Assembly: GCA_964542455.1 (NCBI GenBank)
Contig: CAZIUC010000017.1
Location: 21,612-85,611 of the forward strand
Length of the DNA: 64,000 bases
Source: PFJX01 sp964542455
GTDB taxonomy: Bacteria; Pseudomonadota; Gammaproteobacteria; Burkholderiales; Thiobacillaceae
Direction of reading: 5' to 3'
In this document: positions 7,353 to 16,700 of the stretch, piece after piece
Position numbering within the stretch: position 1 is the stretch's first letter
Layout: each line of letters starts with the position of its first letter
Position numbers and translations under genes: made by a program
Notes under the pieces: generated by a model
Databases searched by the model: none
What the model saw: only the letters and a program-made list of their open reading frames with translations
What the model was told of the DNA's origin: nothing

Positions 7353-8570
7353 CGCGCCGCAGCGATCGCCCCGGCTGAAGCCAGTCGGGGCGTTTTCAAT
7401 TCCCCGCCCCAGGGCGATGACTTTGAACAACTCACCCATTTCCGAGGGTTGCACCAGTTTCTGCAAGGCCGAGGCGGCGCGCAGATAGTCCAGCGTTCCC
7501 GGCTGCATTTCTCCCAACAAGTCCAGCAACCCCGCGTTCAGCAGGAAATTGCCCTGGCTGGTATAGCCAAGCAGATCGAGGCCGGCATCCCGGCCCACCT
7601 TCGCCACCGCGCTGAAGTCGACATGCGCGGTGATGTCAGCCAATCCGGGCAGGTAAAACGGATCGTCCAGGCTGTGATGGCGGTAATGAACCTTCAGCGT
7701 GCCCATGTGGCGTTGCGGGTGATAGAACTCGGACGCCGGAAAGCCGTAATCGAAAAACAGCAACAGGCCATGCCGCAGCCGCTCGGCCAGACTGGCGATC
7801 AGGGCAGTCGCCGCCGGGCAGGCTTCCGTCAGATAGCCACCCACCTCCGGCAAAGTCAGCGCCAACTCAAACAGCGGCCCCGCGCCGAGTGGGCGATCCT
7901 CCCAGGCAAAGCCCTCGAAACACGCCGGGCCGCCCCAAGTGTTTCCAGGCCCCCTTGGGGGGAGAGCGCCGCGAAGCGGCGCTGTCGGGGGCATCTCCCA
8001 GATCACGCCGCGCTCGAACACGCCCACCGCGGTGCGATGCAACAGATGCACCGGCAGGGCATCCAGCACCTCATTGCCCAGCACCACACCACTTATTTCA
8101 TCCGGCAACGCCTCCAGCCAGCTCACCCGGGGCGACAGACGCGGCGCTTTTTCTTGCAGCAAGGTGGCCTGGCGCGCGCGCAGGTCGGGGCTGACCTCCA
8201 GGATCAGATAGCGTGCCGGCAGGCTGCCCAGCGCTTCCAGTTCCAGCAGCAGATCGAGCGCCAGGCGGCCGCTGCCGGCGCCCAGTTCAACAATGTCGCC
8301 GCCGGTGGATTCGAGCGCGCCGGCGACTTGCCGCGCCAGCGCGCGGCCGAACAGCGGGCTCATTTCCGGCGCGGTGACGAAATCGCCCGCCGCGCCCAGT
8401 TTGGCCGTGCCTCCGGCGTAATAACCGAGTCCGGGCGCATAGAGCGCCAGTTCCATGTAACGCGCAAAGGTCAACCAGCCGCCGCTGGAGGCGATCTCGG
8501 CGCGGAGGTGTTCGACCAGGCGGCCACTCTGGGCGAGCGCTTCGGGAGCAGGTATGGGTAGTGAGGTCAT
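7347..8570 (-). CDS. SAM-dependent methyltransferase, MidA/NDUFAF7 family (COG1565)
   Basis: Class I methyltransferase of about 407 residues related to mitochondrial complex I assembly factor NDUFAF7/MidA. Markers are SGGWLTFARYMELALYAPG, GDFVTAPEMSPLFGRALA, the SAM-binding loop IVELGAGSGRLALDLL, YLILEVSPDLRARQ and LLFFDYGFPASEFYHP. A 24-codon in-frame insert (MPPTAPLRGALPPRGPG and neighbours) comes from a palindromic repeat at 7923-7994. The start at 8570 fits the family N-terminus; an upstream in-frame ATG at 8597 is possible. The frame stays open beyond that, but only as antisense of the flavoprotein gene. The stop codon lies in a REP element. Confidence 0.88.
   Translation of the reverse strand: MTSLPIPAPEALAQSGRLVEHLRAEIASSGGWLTFARYMELALYAPGLGYYAGGTAKLGAAGDFVTAPEMSPLFGRALARQVAGALESTGGDIVELGAGSGRLALDLLLELEALGSLPARYLILEVSPDLRARQATLLQEKAPRLSPRVSWLEALPDEISGVVLGNEVLDALPVHLLHRTAVGVFERGVIWEMPPTAPLRGALPPRGPGNTWGGPACFEGFAWEDRPLGAGPLFELALTLPEVGGYLTEACPAATALIASLAERLRHGLLLFFDYGFPASEFYHPQRHMGTLKVHYRHHSLDDPFYLPGLADITAHVDFSAVAKVGRDAGLDLLGYTSQGNFLLNAGLLDLLGEMQPGTLDYLRAASALQKLVQPSEMGELFKVIALGRGIENAPTGFSRGDRCGAL
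7923..7994 (+). repeat. Dispersed palindromic repeat, copy 2, inside a coding region
   Basis: It begins CGCCGGGCCGCCCCAAG, then has hairpin CCCCCTTGGGGG, a second hairpin GCGCCGC-GAA-GCGGCGC, and ends GGGGGCAT. The arrangement matches the copies at 35-98 and 28100-28170. At 72 bases the insert is a multiple of three and leaves the methyltransferase frame open. Confidence 0.75.
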
Positions 8571-8621
8571 GGCGGCTGTGCTAGTTTTGTCGGCCATGAT
8601 AACGGCAACTCGCAACCTCTC

Positions 8622-9542
8622 ATGATCGTCGCCATCCTCGGCGCCGGCCCCGCCGGCATGTCCTGCGCCAATGCCTGCCTGTCGTTCGGCCTGACCCCGG
8701 TGGTCATAGAACGCGGCGACCATCTCGGCGGCGCCCAGCGCGGCAACTTTCACCCCAATCTGTGGATGCTGGGTTTTCCCGGTGAAACCGGCGAGCAGAT
8801 GACGCAGAGGCTGGCGGAGCATTACCGCGATTTGCCGGTCACCACGCACTATCGCGCGGAAGTCACCCAGGTGCGACGTGGCGCCGACTGTTTTCATCTC
8901 ACCCTCAGCGGTAGCGAGGGTACGAGTACCCTGGAGGCGCGCGCTATCGTCCTCGCCACCGGCACGCGGCCGCGCGCCACAGCCGAACTGGAGCAATTGG
9001 CCGCGACCTGCCCGCGAGCCATCATCGGCCCGCTTTCCAGCACCATTCGCGACGACATCCGCGACACCGATGTGCTGATTCTGGGCGGTGGCGATAACGC
9101 GCTCGACCATGCCCTGTTTCTCGCCGAGCGCGGCAATCGCGCCGTGGTGTGTACACGCGCCGCCTTGTCCGCGCGGCGGCCGTTCATCGCGGCCTGCCAG
9201 GCGCGAGACGAAATCGAATTGCGCACACACTGCCCATTGCCACGCCTGGCTTGTGGCGACGGCCACGTCATGGCGACCTGGCCTGAACAAGTGCGCGCCT
9301 TCGACTGGCTGCTGGTGATGTACGGCTATCTGCCCAACAGCGATGTAGTGCGGGTATTCGACCCGGCGATTCGCCCGGCGCTGACCGGCGACGGCTATCT
9401 CCATGTGGACGCCTGGCAGCGTTGCAGTGTGCCTGGCATCTACGCCGCCGGCGACGTCACCGACACGCCGCAACCCTCGGTGCCGACAGCCATGGCCCAG
9501 GGCCTCACCGCCGCGCGCGCGGTGGAAAAGGATTTGTGTTAG
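8622..9542 (+). CDS. FAD-dependent pyridine nucleotide oxidoreductase, TrxR-like fold
   Basis: Two-dinucleotide-binding-domain flavoprotein of 306 residues. The N-terminus carries the FAD motif GAGPAG (7-12) and a following acidic strand end (VVIERGDHLGG). A second glycine-rich motif, ILGGGDNALDHALFL, near residue 152 binds NAD(P)H, and GIYAAGDVTD near 280 closes the FAD site. The redox CxxC of thioredoxin reductase is absent; only isolated cysteines occur there. It is therefore more like ferredoxin/flavodoxin-NADP reductases of the YumC type, or an uncharacterised relative. It is divergent from the MidA-type gene, with only 24-51 bases between the two starts, so their promoters must overlap. 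Confidence 0.82.
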   Translation: MIVAILGAGPAGMSCANACLSFGLTPVVIERGDHLGGAQRGNFHPNLWMLGFPGETGEQMTQRLAEHYRDLPVTTHYRAEVTQVRRGADCFHLTLSGSEGTSTLEARAIVLATGTRPRATAELEQLAATCPRAIIGPLSSTIRDDIRDTDVLILGGGDNALDHALFLAERGNRAVVCTRAALSARRPFIAACQARDEIELRTHCPLPRLACGDGHVMATWPEQVRAFDWLLVMYGYLPNSDVVRVFDPAIRPALTGDGYLHVDAWQRCSVPGIYAAGDVTDTPQPSVPTAMAQGLTAARAVEKDLC

Positions 9543-9582
9543 CAGCCTGTCGGGCGTGGTGCGTCATAAAACCTTCACGCAA

Positions 9583-9602
9583 CTGTCATAGCATGCCACT
9601 CA
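9583..9602 (+). promoter_or_regulatory. Candidate Pho box upstream of phoB
   Basis: CTGTCAT at 9583-9589 is a perfect half-site. It is followed after four bases by TGCCACT, a degenerate second half-site in the 11-bp register of PhoB boxes. It lies about 25 bases before the phoB start, which suits autoregulation by phosphate limitation. Confidence 0.65.
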
Positions 9603-9626
9603 TCCCATCCATCCAGCGAGGCGCGC

Positions 9627-10331
9627 ATGTCCGCCAGTATTCTCGTCGTCGAAGACGAACCCGGTATTCAGGAATTGCTCAAGTTCAATCTCGGGCATCA
9701 CGGCCATGAGGTGACCGTGGCGGCGGATGCGGAAGCCGCGACCGCGAGCATGCGCGACCATCTGCCCGACCTGATCCTGCTCGACTGGATGCTGCCAGGC
9801 GCCTCCGGCATCGAACTGGCGCGCCGCGTGCGCGGCGACCCGCGCCTGAAAGACGTGCCCATCATCATGCTCACCGCGCGTGGCGACGAGCGCGACAAGA
9901 TTCTGGGCCTGGAAACCGGGGCCGATGACTACATCACCAAGCCGTTTTCACCGCGCGAGTTGATGGCCCGCATCAAGGCCGTGCTGCGCCGCCGCGCGCC
10001 GCAGATGACCGAGGATGCCGTGGAAATCGGCGGACTGAAACTCGATCCGCTGGCGCACCGCGTCTATGGGCACTTCGCCGGCATCGACAAACCGCTCGAC
10101 CTCGGCCCCACCGAATTCCGTTTGCTGCACTTTTTGATGACCCACGCGGAGCGGGTCTATTCCCGCTCGCAGTTGCTCGACCAGGTCTGGGGTGATCATG
10201 TTTTCGTCGAGGAACGCACCGTCGATGTGCACATTCGCCGCCTGCGCTCGGCCCTGGAACCCACCGAACACGACCGTCTGATCCAAACCGTGCGCGGCGC
10301 CGGCTATCGTCTTTCCAGCAATCTGACCTGA
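9627..10331 (+). CDS. phoB: Phosphate regulon response regulator PhoB
   Basis: OmpR-family regulator of 234 residues. The receiver domain shows the acidic pocket VVEDEPG (about 7-13), phospho-acceptor Asp53 (LLDWMLPGASG), the TARGDE switch segment and Lys in ADDYITKPFSPREL. The C-terminal winged helix (about 130-234) has GPTEFRLLHFLM, DQVWGDHVFVEERTVDVH and RGAGYRL. Those residues are characteristic of PhoB rather than other OmpR members. phoR follows after 45 bases, and a Pho box precedes the gene. Confidence 0.95.
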   Translation: MSASILVVEDEPGIQELLKFNLGHHGHEVTVAADAEAATASMRDHLPDLILLDWMLPGASGIELARRVRGDPRLKDVPIIMLTARGDERDKILGLETGADDYITKPFSPRELMARIKAVLRRRAPQMTEDAVEIGGLKLDPLAHRVYGHFAGIDKPLDLGPTEFRLLHFLMTHAERVYSRSQLLDQVWGDHVFVEERTVDVHIRRLRSALEPTEHDRLIQTVRGAGYRLSSNLT

Positions 10332-10376
10332 TCCCGCAAGTTAGAATCGCGGGCATTGCCCACCCTCCTAGCCCGT

Positions 10377-11674
<1,298 letters not shown>

Positions 11675-11678
<4 letters not shown>

Positions 11679-11729
11679 GGTGCGCCATGCGCACCTTGGC
11701 TGTCGATCGGTGCGCATGGCGCACCCTAC
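11675..11729. repeat. Perfect 21-bp inverted repeat with GTAG ends
   Basis: GTAGGGTGCGCCATGCGCACC (its first 20 bases at 11675-11694) is matched perfectly by its reverse complement ending at 11729, with a 13-base loop. It lies between convergent phoR and the HIT gene, so its transcript would form a very stable hairpin on either strand. The TAG at 11676-11678 is the phoR stop. It is probably a REP-type element doubling as a bidirectional 3' structure. Confidence 0.85.
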
Positions 11730-11739
11730 CACTACGTCT

Positions 11740-12156
11740 CTAAGCTCCCAGCAACTCGCGCAGGCGCTGCTCGACAAGTGGGCCGAGAGAGGTGGCGGGC
11801 ACGCTTCCCTCCCTTCTCGCCGCCGCCCAGATCGCGTCGGGAAAGCAGCGGTCCGCTTCCCAGCGCGGGATCACATGCCAATGCACATGCGGCACCAGGT
11901 TGCCGAGACTGGCCAGATTGATCTTGTCCGGCTTCACCACCTCGCGAACCGCCGTCTCCACCGCGAACACCACGTCCATCAGGCGTTGCCGCTCAAGCGG
12001 CGGCAGATCGGTCATTTCCTTGACGTGGGCATTCAGGATCACCCGGCAGAAACCGGGATAGTCGGCGTCGCCCACCCAGATCACGCGGCAGAAGGCGTCG
12101 GACCAGAGTCGGGTTTCGGCGGCGGAGGAGCAGAGAGGGCAGGAAGTGTCGTACAT
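11740..12156 (-). CDS. HIT family protein (histidine triad hydrolase)
   Basis: Small nucleotide-phosphoramidate or dinucleotide hydrolase of 138 residues. The histidine triad reads HVHWHVIPRW near residues 90-99, preceded by NLASLGNLVP. The N-terminal part has CPLC followed by the RVIWVGDADYPGFCRVI strand typical of HIT domains with a four-cysteine-like start. ATG at 12156 is chosen over a TTG seven codons upstream because homologous proteins start close to the CPLC motif. The substrate is unknown. It is convergent with phoR. Confidence 0.88.
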   Translation of the reverse strand: MYDTSCPLCSSAAETRLWSDAFCRVIWVGDADYPGFCRVILNAHVKEMTDLPPLERQRLMDVVFAVETAVREVVKPDKINLASLGNLVPHVHWHVIPRWEADRCFPDAIWAAARREGSVPATSLGPLVEQRLRELLGA

Positions 12157-12204
12157 TTTTACGTCTAGGCAAGGCAAAGTCTTGAATTGTATGAATTATT
12201 TAAA

Positions 12205-12221
12205 TTGGCGCGCAACTTGCT
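12205..12221 (+). promoter_or_regulatory. Candidate sigma-54 promoter of the PEP-CTERM-like gene
   Basis: TTGGCGCGCAACTTGCT matches the -24/-12 consensus TGGCACG-N4-TTGC closely, with GG (12207-12208) and GC (12219-12220) exactly 10 bases apart. Initiation about 12 bases on, near 12232, would leave a leader of about 29 bases to the ACG at 12261. Sigma-54 control of PEP-CTERM genes by PrsR-type activators is known in betaproteobacteria. Confidence 0.65.
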
Positions 12222-12260
12222 TTGATGCCATAGGCTTATGAACTCTCAAGAGAAACTGAA

Positions 12261-12836
12261 ACGAAACGTACTTTACTTGCCTTGCTGTTGTCTCTCACAA
12301 CCACAGCCACGTATGCCGTGCCACTCATCGACCAGAATCAGCCGAACTTCCCCGGTTACATGGCAGCGTTTATCCAAACAGACTTGACACAGTCATTCCA
12401 GCAAACGCACGACAATATCGCTGGTGCCGGTATTCGCCTTCAAGCCGGGGTAGGTTTGAGCGACACAATAACGATTTCGCTGTGGGACAAACCGCCTGAC
12501 CAAAGCGGCGCAAATATGCTTGCGTTTGGTAGCGGTGTCGCGACGGCAGATTCATTCTTCGATGTATTCTGGGGCCCAGTGGCAATCACGCCAGGCACAA
12601 CCTACTTTTTGGAATTTACGTCTCTGAACAATACGCTCGGCATCGCTGGCGATACAGCGGACCCTTACACTTCAGGCCAGGTTTACGCAAACCCAGGCTT
12701 CGGCTCATTCCCCGCTTTCGACTACACCTTCCGGACTTTTTCCGAGCCGCAGAGCAGCGTCTTCGATCCCGCCACCCTGGGCCTCCTCGGTCCGGGTATG
12801 GCCGGCCTGGGCTTCAGCCGCCGCCGCGAGGCCTGA
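12261..12836 (+). CDS. PEP-CTERM-like secreted protein with ACG in place of the start codon
   Basis: Reading from ACG at 12261 gives an ideal signal peptide, (M)KRTLLALLLSLTTTATYA, then a roughly 150-residue domain of unknown function rich in beta-strand-like sequence. The C-terminus DPATLGLLGPGMAGLGFSRRREA is a PEP-CTERM sorting helix with a basic tail, but the usual VPEP is VFDP here. AAGAGA lies about 9 bases before the ACG. No ATG, GTG or TTG occurs in frame before TTG 12282, which would remove the basic N-terminus of the signal. Either ACG is used as a rare start, or this is a recently inactivated gene. A sigma-54 promoter precedes it. The sequence is visibly more AT-rich than its surroundings. 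Confidence 0.6.
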   Translation, partial: TKRTLLALLLSLTTTATYAVPLIDQNQPNFPGYMAAFIQTDLTQSFQQTHDNIAGAGIRLQAGVGLSDTITISLWDKPPDQSGANMLAFGSGVATADSFFDVFWGPVAITPGTTYFLEFTSLNNTLGIAGDTADPYTSGQVYANPGFGSFPAFDYTFRTFSEPQSSVFDPATLGLLGPGMAGLGFSRRREA

Positions 12837-12860
12837 GCGTCTTTCCGGCGGCTCACCAAT

Positions 12861-12876
12861 GGCGACTTCGGTCGCC
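12861..12876. terminator. Hairpin with TTCG loop between PEP-CTERM-like gene and toxin gene
   Basis: GGCGAC-TTCG-GTCGCC forms a perfect 6-bp stem closed by a stable tetraloop between two convergent genes. GCTTTGTTG follows on the plus strand, a weak U tract. It is a plausible bidirectional terminator. Confidence 0.5.
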
Positions 12877-12896
12877 GCTTTGTTGCGGGAAGCGGC

Positions 12897-13175
12897 TCAG
12901 TGCTTCAAATCCCGGTAGAAATTCTCGTGTGGCCCGATGGCCTCCAGGTAGACCAGGTGGACGCCATCATCAACCGTGTAGCCAAGTAGATAAAGTTGGC
13001 CCTGGCCGCGGAACTTGAACACGAATAGCGCGGCGAGGTCGCCTTTCTTACGTTCGCCTATCGCGGGATTCTCCGCGATGGCTTCGACGGCGACATCCAC
13101 ATCGGCAGCCACGTTGTCATGGAGTTTCTTGTACTGCCGGGAAAAACGTCGGGTCTGGCGGACTTCGTAACTCAC
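12897..13175 (-). CDS. RelE/ParE-family toxin
   Basis: Predicted type II toxin of 92 residues. YEVRQTRRFSRQYKKLHDNV at the N-terminus is the RelE/ParE first helix region. PAIGERKKGDLAALFVFKF and the following beta strands (LYLLGYTV, VHLVYLEAIG) complete the fold, and HENFYRDLK ends it. The start is GTG at 13175, sharing GTGA with the stop codon of the antitoxin gene, so translation is coupled. Whether it cleaves mRNA (RelE-like) or poisons gyrase (ParE-like) cannot be read from sequence. Confidence 0.82.
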   Translation of the reverse strand: MSYEVRQTRRFSRQYKKLHDNVAADVDVAVEAIAENPAIGERKKGDLAALFVFKFRGQGQLYLLGYTVDDGVHLVYLEAIGPHENFYRDLKH

Positions 13176-13405
13176 CCTTGATGGCTCCGGGGCACAAAGG
13201 GTGTGGCCTGGTCGCGCGGCTCGGAGAGTGAAGCCAGAGATTCGGCGATGAAACTCACCGGCAGATCCGGGTTGTCTATCGCCGCGCGTCCAATCTTGGC
13301 CCAATACTCGATCTGCCCGGCGATGGTGCGGTGCTCGCTCGCGGCATCCGCTTTGGCCTGGTTGTAAAGGGTCTGGTCGATGCGGATGGAGGTGCTAATA
13401 GACAT
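13172..13405 (-). CDS. ParD-like antitoxin
   Basis: Small protein of 77 residues. It starts SISTSIRIDQTLYNQAKADA, a ribbon-helix-helix N-terminus, followed by HRTIAGQIEYWAKIGRAAID, the second helix typical of ParD-like antitoxins, and a flexible C-terminus that should bind the toxin. It overlaps the toxin by the GTGA tetranucleotide and is the first gene of the pair, the normal order for type II systems. ATG at 13405 is chosen because the residues before it do not fit the fold. A palindromic operator overlaps its promoter. Confidence 0.8.
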   Translation of the reverse strand: MSISTSIRIDQTLYNQAKADAASEHRTIAGQIEYWAKIGRAAIDNPDLPVSFIAESLASLSEPRDQATPFVPRSHQG

Positions 13406-13426
13406 GGCAATCGCTCTTGCTACAAT

Positions 13427-13444
13427 TGTGGTTTCCACATCATA
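13427..13444 (-). promoter_or_regulatory. Toxin-antitoxin promoter with palindromic operator
   Basis: TGTGG-TTT-CCACA (13427-13439) is a perfect palindrome 21 bases before the antitoxin start. It directly abuts a TATGAT -10-like hexamer on the minus strand (13439-13444). Autorepression by the antitoxin binding this palindrome is the expected arrangement. The -35 box is not clear. Confidence 0.45.
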
Positions 13445-13536
13445 GCGCATGCCTCATAGCGTTCAAAGCACTTGCCGGCCCACGTCTCGGTTGCCTCAAT
13501 CCGCCCAGAGCCCAGCCAGGGAACTATTGGAATAGC

Positions 13537-13752
13537 TCAATCTTGTTGCTCGCTGTCAGCAAGAGGTCGAGCTGATGGGAGGTGACCAAAATGCAGTGCC
13601 AGCACGCCGCCCAACTGGTTTTTTGCATAGAACGCCTTCGATGTCAGCCTTGGGTGAGTGACCAGTCGACCATCGATGATTTCGCCCACCAGGTTTTCCG
13701 GTAGATCGAGAATGACCTGGTAAGTCGCCGGTCGTGTATCAGGCAATTCCAT
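13537..13752 (-). pseudogene. Truncated Uma2-family (DUF820) endonuclease gene
   Basis: ELPDTRPATYQVILDLPENL, then VGEIIDGRLVTHPR, is the conserved N-terminus of Uma2 family restriction-endonuclease-like proteins. These usually run to about 190 residues. Here the frame leaves the family after THPR and stops at 71 residues, losing the PD-(D/E)xK catalytic core. AAGGAAG before the ATG shows the original start survives. It is most likely a remnant after deletion. It sits between the toxin-antitoxin pair and the DUF3683 gene, with the ATG 11 bases after that gene's stop. Confidence 0.7.
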
Positions 13753-13762
13753 CGCGGCTTCC

Positions 13763-16700
13763 TTACAACAGCACCTTCTCGATGCCGCCATTATTCACCT
13801 TGGCGACGAAATCGTTGAGCCAGTCCTCTCCCAGCTTCAGGCGCGCCAGTTCCACCACGATATAGTCGGCTTCGATCTTGCTGTCTTCGCCGTAGCGGTC
13901 GAGGCCTTGCAGGCAGGAGGGGCAGGTGGTCAGCACCTTGACCTTGTCAGCGCCGGCCTCGCGCAGGCCGCCGGCGACCCGATCGATTTCCTCGGCCTTG
14001 CGGAAGCGCACCTGGGTGGCGATGTCGGGACGGCTGGCGGCGAAGGTGCCTGACTCGCCGCAGCAGCGTTCCGACAGCTTCACGTCCGATCCCATCAGGG
14101 TCTGCGCGGTCTTGATCGGGTTGTACAGCTTGATCGGGGTGTGGCAGGGGTCGTGATACATGTATTTGGTGCCACCCACCGCTTCCAGCTTGACGCCTTT
14201 CTCCATCATGTATTCGTGGATGTCCATGATCCGGCAGCCGGGGAAGATCTTGTCGAACTGGTATTCCATCAACTGATCCAAACAGGTGCCGCAGGACACC
14301 AGGACGGTCTTGATGTCGAGGTAGTTCAGGGTGTTGGCGATGCGGTGGAACAGCACCCGGTTCTGCATGGTGATGGCTTCGCCCTTGGGGCGGTCGCCGG
14401 TGGCGATTTGCGGGTAGCCGCAGCAAAGATAGGTCGGCGGCAGCACGGTCTGCGCGCCGAGTTCATAAAGCCAGGCGAGTGTGGCCAGGCCGACCTGGGA
14501 GAACAGACGCTCGGAACCGCAACCGGGGAAGTAGAAAACGGCGTCGCGATCTTCTTCACTGAGTTCCGTCACTTTGGCCGGGTCGCGCAGCACCGGCACC
14601 ACCTTGGGATCGTTGAGGCCGAGCAGCTGCCGCGTCGTCTTGCTCGGCAAGTTGGCGCCGGGCAGGGCGCGGTTGAAGAAGTGGATCAACTGGGTTTTCG
14701 CGCCCGGCTTGCCGATGCTGGAAGGCGGTTGCCGCATCGCTTCCTTCACCACCGGCAAGGTGCGCATCACCGCCGCGCCGATGCGTTGGCCGATATAACC
14801 GAACTCGATAGCACCCTTGCGCAGGGCATGAATGACATCGCCATCGGTGCTGTTGAGGAAGGCCAGCGCCAGGCGGGACGCCGGCGCCTTCTTCTTCTTG
14901 CCGGCGGCATTGAGGAAGTTGCGCATGGCCACGGTGACGTCGCCGAAATCGATGTCCACCGGGCAGGGGTTCACGCATTTGTGGCAGACCGTGCAGTGGT
15001 CGGCGACGTCGTCGAACTCGTCGAAGTGTTTCAGCGAGATGCCGCGCCGGGTCTGCTCCTCATAGAGAAAGGCCTCGATCAGCAACGAGGTGGCGAGGAT
15101 CTTGTTGCGCGGCGAATAGAGCAGATTGGCGCGCGGCACGTGAGTGGTGCACACCGGCTTGCACTTGCCGCAGCGCAGGCAGTCCTTGATGGAGTCGGCG
15201 ATGGCGCCGATCTCGGATTGCTCCATGATCAGCGATTCCAGTTCCAGCAAGCCGAAGGAGGGGGTGTAGGCGTTGCCCAGATCGGCGCCCTTGAGCAGCT
15301 TGCCCTTGTTGAAGCGGCCTTCCGGGTCGACCTGGTTTTTGTAGGCGGCGAACGCCGACAGGGTCTGGTCGGAGAGGAATTCCAGCTTGGTGATGCCGAT
15401 CCCGTGTTCGCCCGAGATGACGCCACCGAGGTCTTGCGCCAGCCGCATGATGCGGGCCACCGCCTGGTTGGCGCTGGCGAGCATGGCGTAATCGTCGGAG
15501 TTGACCGGGATGTTGGTATGCACGTTGCCGTCGCCGGCGTGCATGTGCAAAGCGACAAATACGCGGCCCTTGAGCACGCGCTTGTGGATCGCCTCACAAG
15601 CGGCCAATACCGGCTCGTATTCGCGGCCGGTAAATATCTGTTGAAGTTCGCCACGCACTTCGCGCTTCCAGGAGACACGCAGGCTGTGGTCCTGGAGGGC
15701 CGCGAACACCGACTTGTTTTCCTTGCGCGGCAGGCGCTCGTCGACCACGCACAGATGCGGCGGCAGGGGCGCGTCGAGGTCATCAAGATAACTTTGCCAG
15801 CGCCCGCGCACCTCGGCGAGCAGCGTCAGCGCGCGTTCGCGCCGCGCCTCGGTGAGCACGGGGTCGGCGGTGCCTTCCTCATCCTCGGTCAGGGGCAGCG
15901 TGCCCTTGATGAAGCCTTCCAGTTCCCCCAGCAGCGCCAGCTTGTTCTTGATCGACAGCTCGATGTTGATGCGCTCCACGCCATCCGAGTAGTCGGCTAG
16001 ACGGTCGAGCGGGATCACCACGTCCTCGTTCACCTTGAAGGCATTGGTGTGTTTGGCGATGGCGGCGGTGCGGGCGCGATCGAGCCAGAATTTCTTGCGC
16101 GCATCCGCGCTGGTGGCGATGAAACCCTCGCCGCCGCGCGCGCGGGCGCACTCGACGATGCGGGCGGCGGCGGCGTCGACGGCGGCGACGTCATCGGAAG
16201 CGATATCGGCCAGCAACACCATGTTCGGGCGGCCACTCCTTTCGGCCTTGGTGGCATAGCCCACCGCCTTGATGTAGCGGGCGTCCATGTGTTCCAGGCC
16301 GGCGAGGAGGACATCGCCCTGCCCCCCGTTGAAATCGCGGGTGATTTCGACGATGGCCGGCACCGCTTCGGAAACCTGGCCGAAGAACTCCAGGCACACC
16401 GTGCGAATCCGCGGCGGCATGCGGTGCAGGACGAACGTGGCCTGGGTGATGAGGCCGTCGCAGCCTTCTTTCTGGATGCCGGGCAGGCCGGACAGGAATT
16501 TGTCGGTGACATCCTTGCCAAGGCCGCGCTTGCGGAAGGCGGCGCCGGGAATTTCCAGGATTTCCGGCTCGCCCTTGGGGCTGCCGTCGGCATGGAAGCG
16601 CGCCAGTTCGAAGCGCGCCACCGCCACGTCGTGAATCTTGGACAGGTTGTGGTCGAGGCGGGTGACTTCCAGCCAGTCGGCGTCCGGCGTCACCATTTTC

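Noticed and set aside
8598..9473. N-terminal extension of the MidA-type methyltransferase by about 290 residues
   Set aside because: The extension is antisense to the flavoprotein gene, contains no domain, and the family start fits 8570 or 8597.
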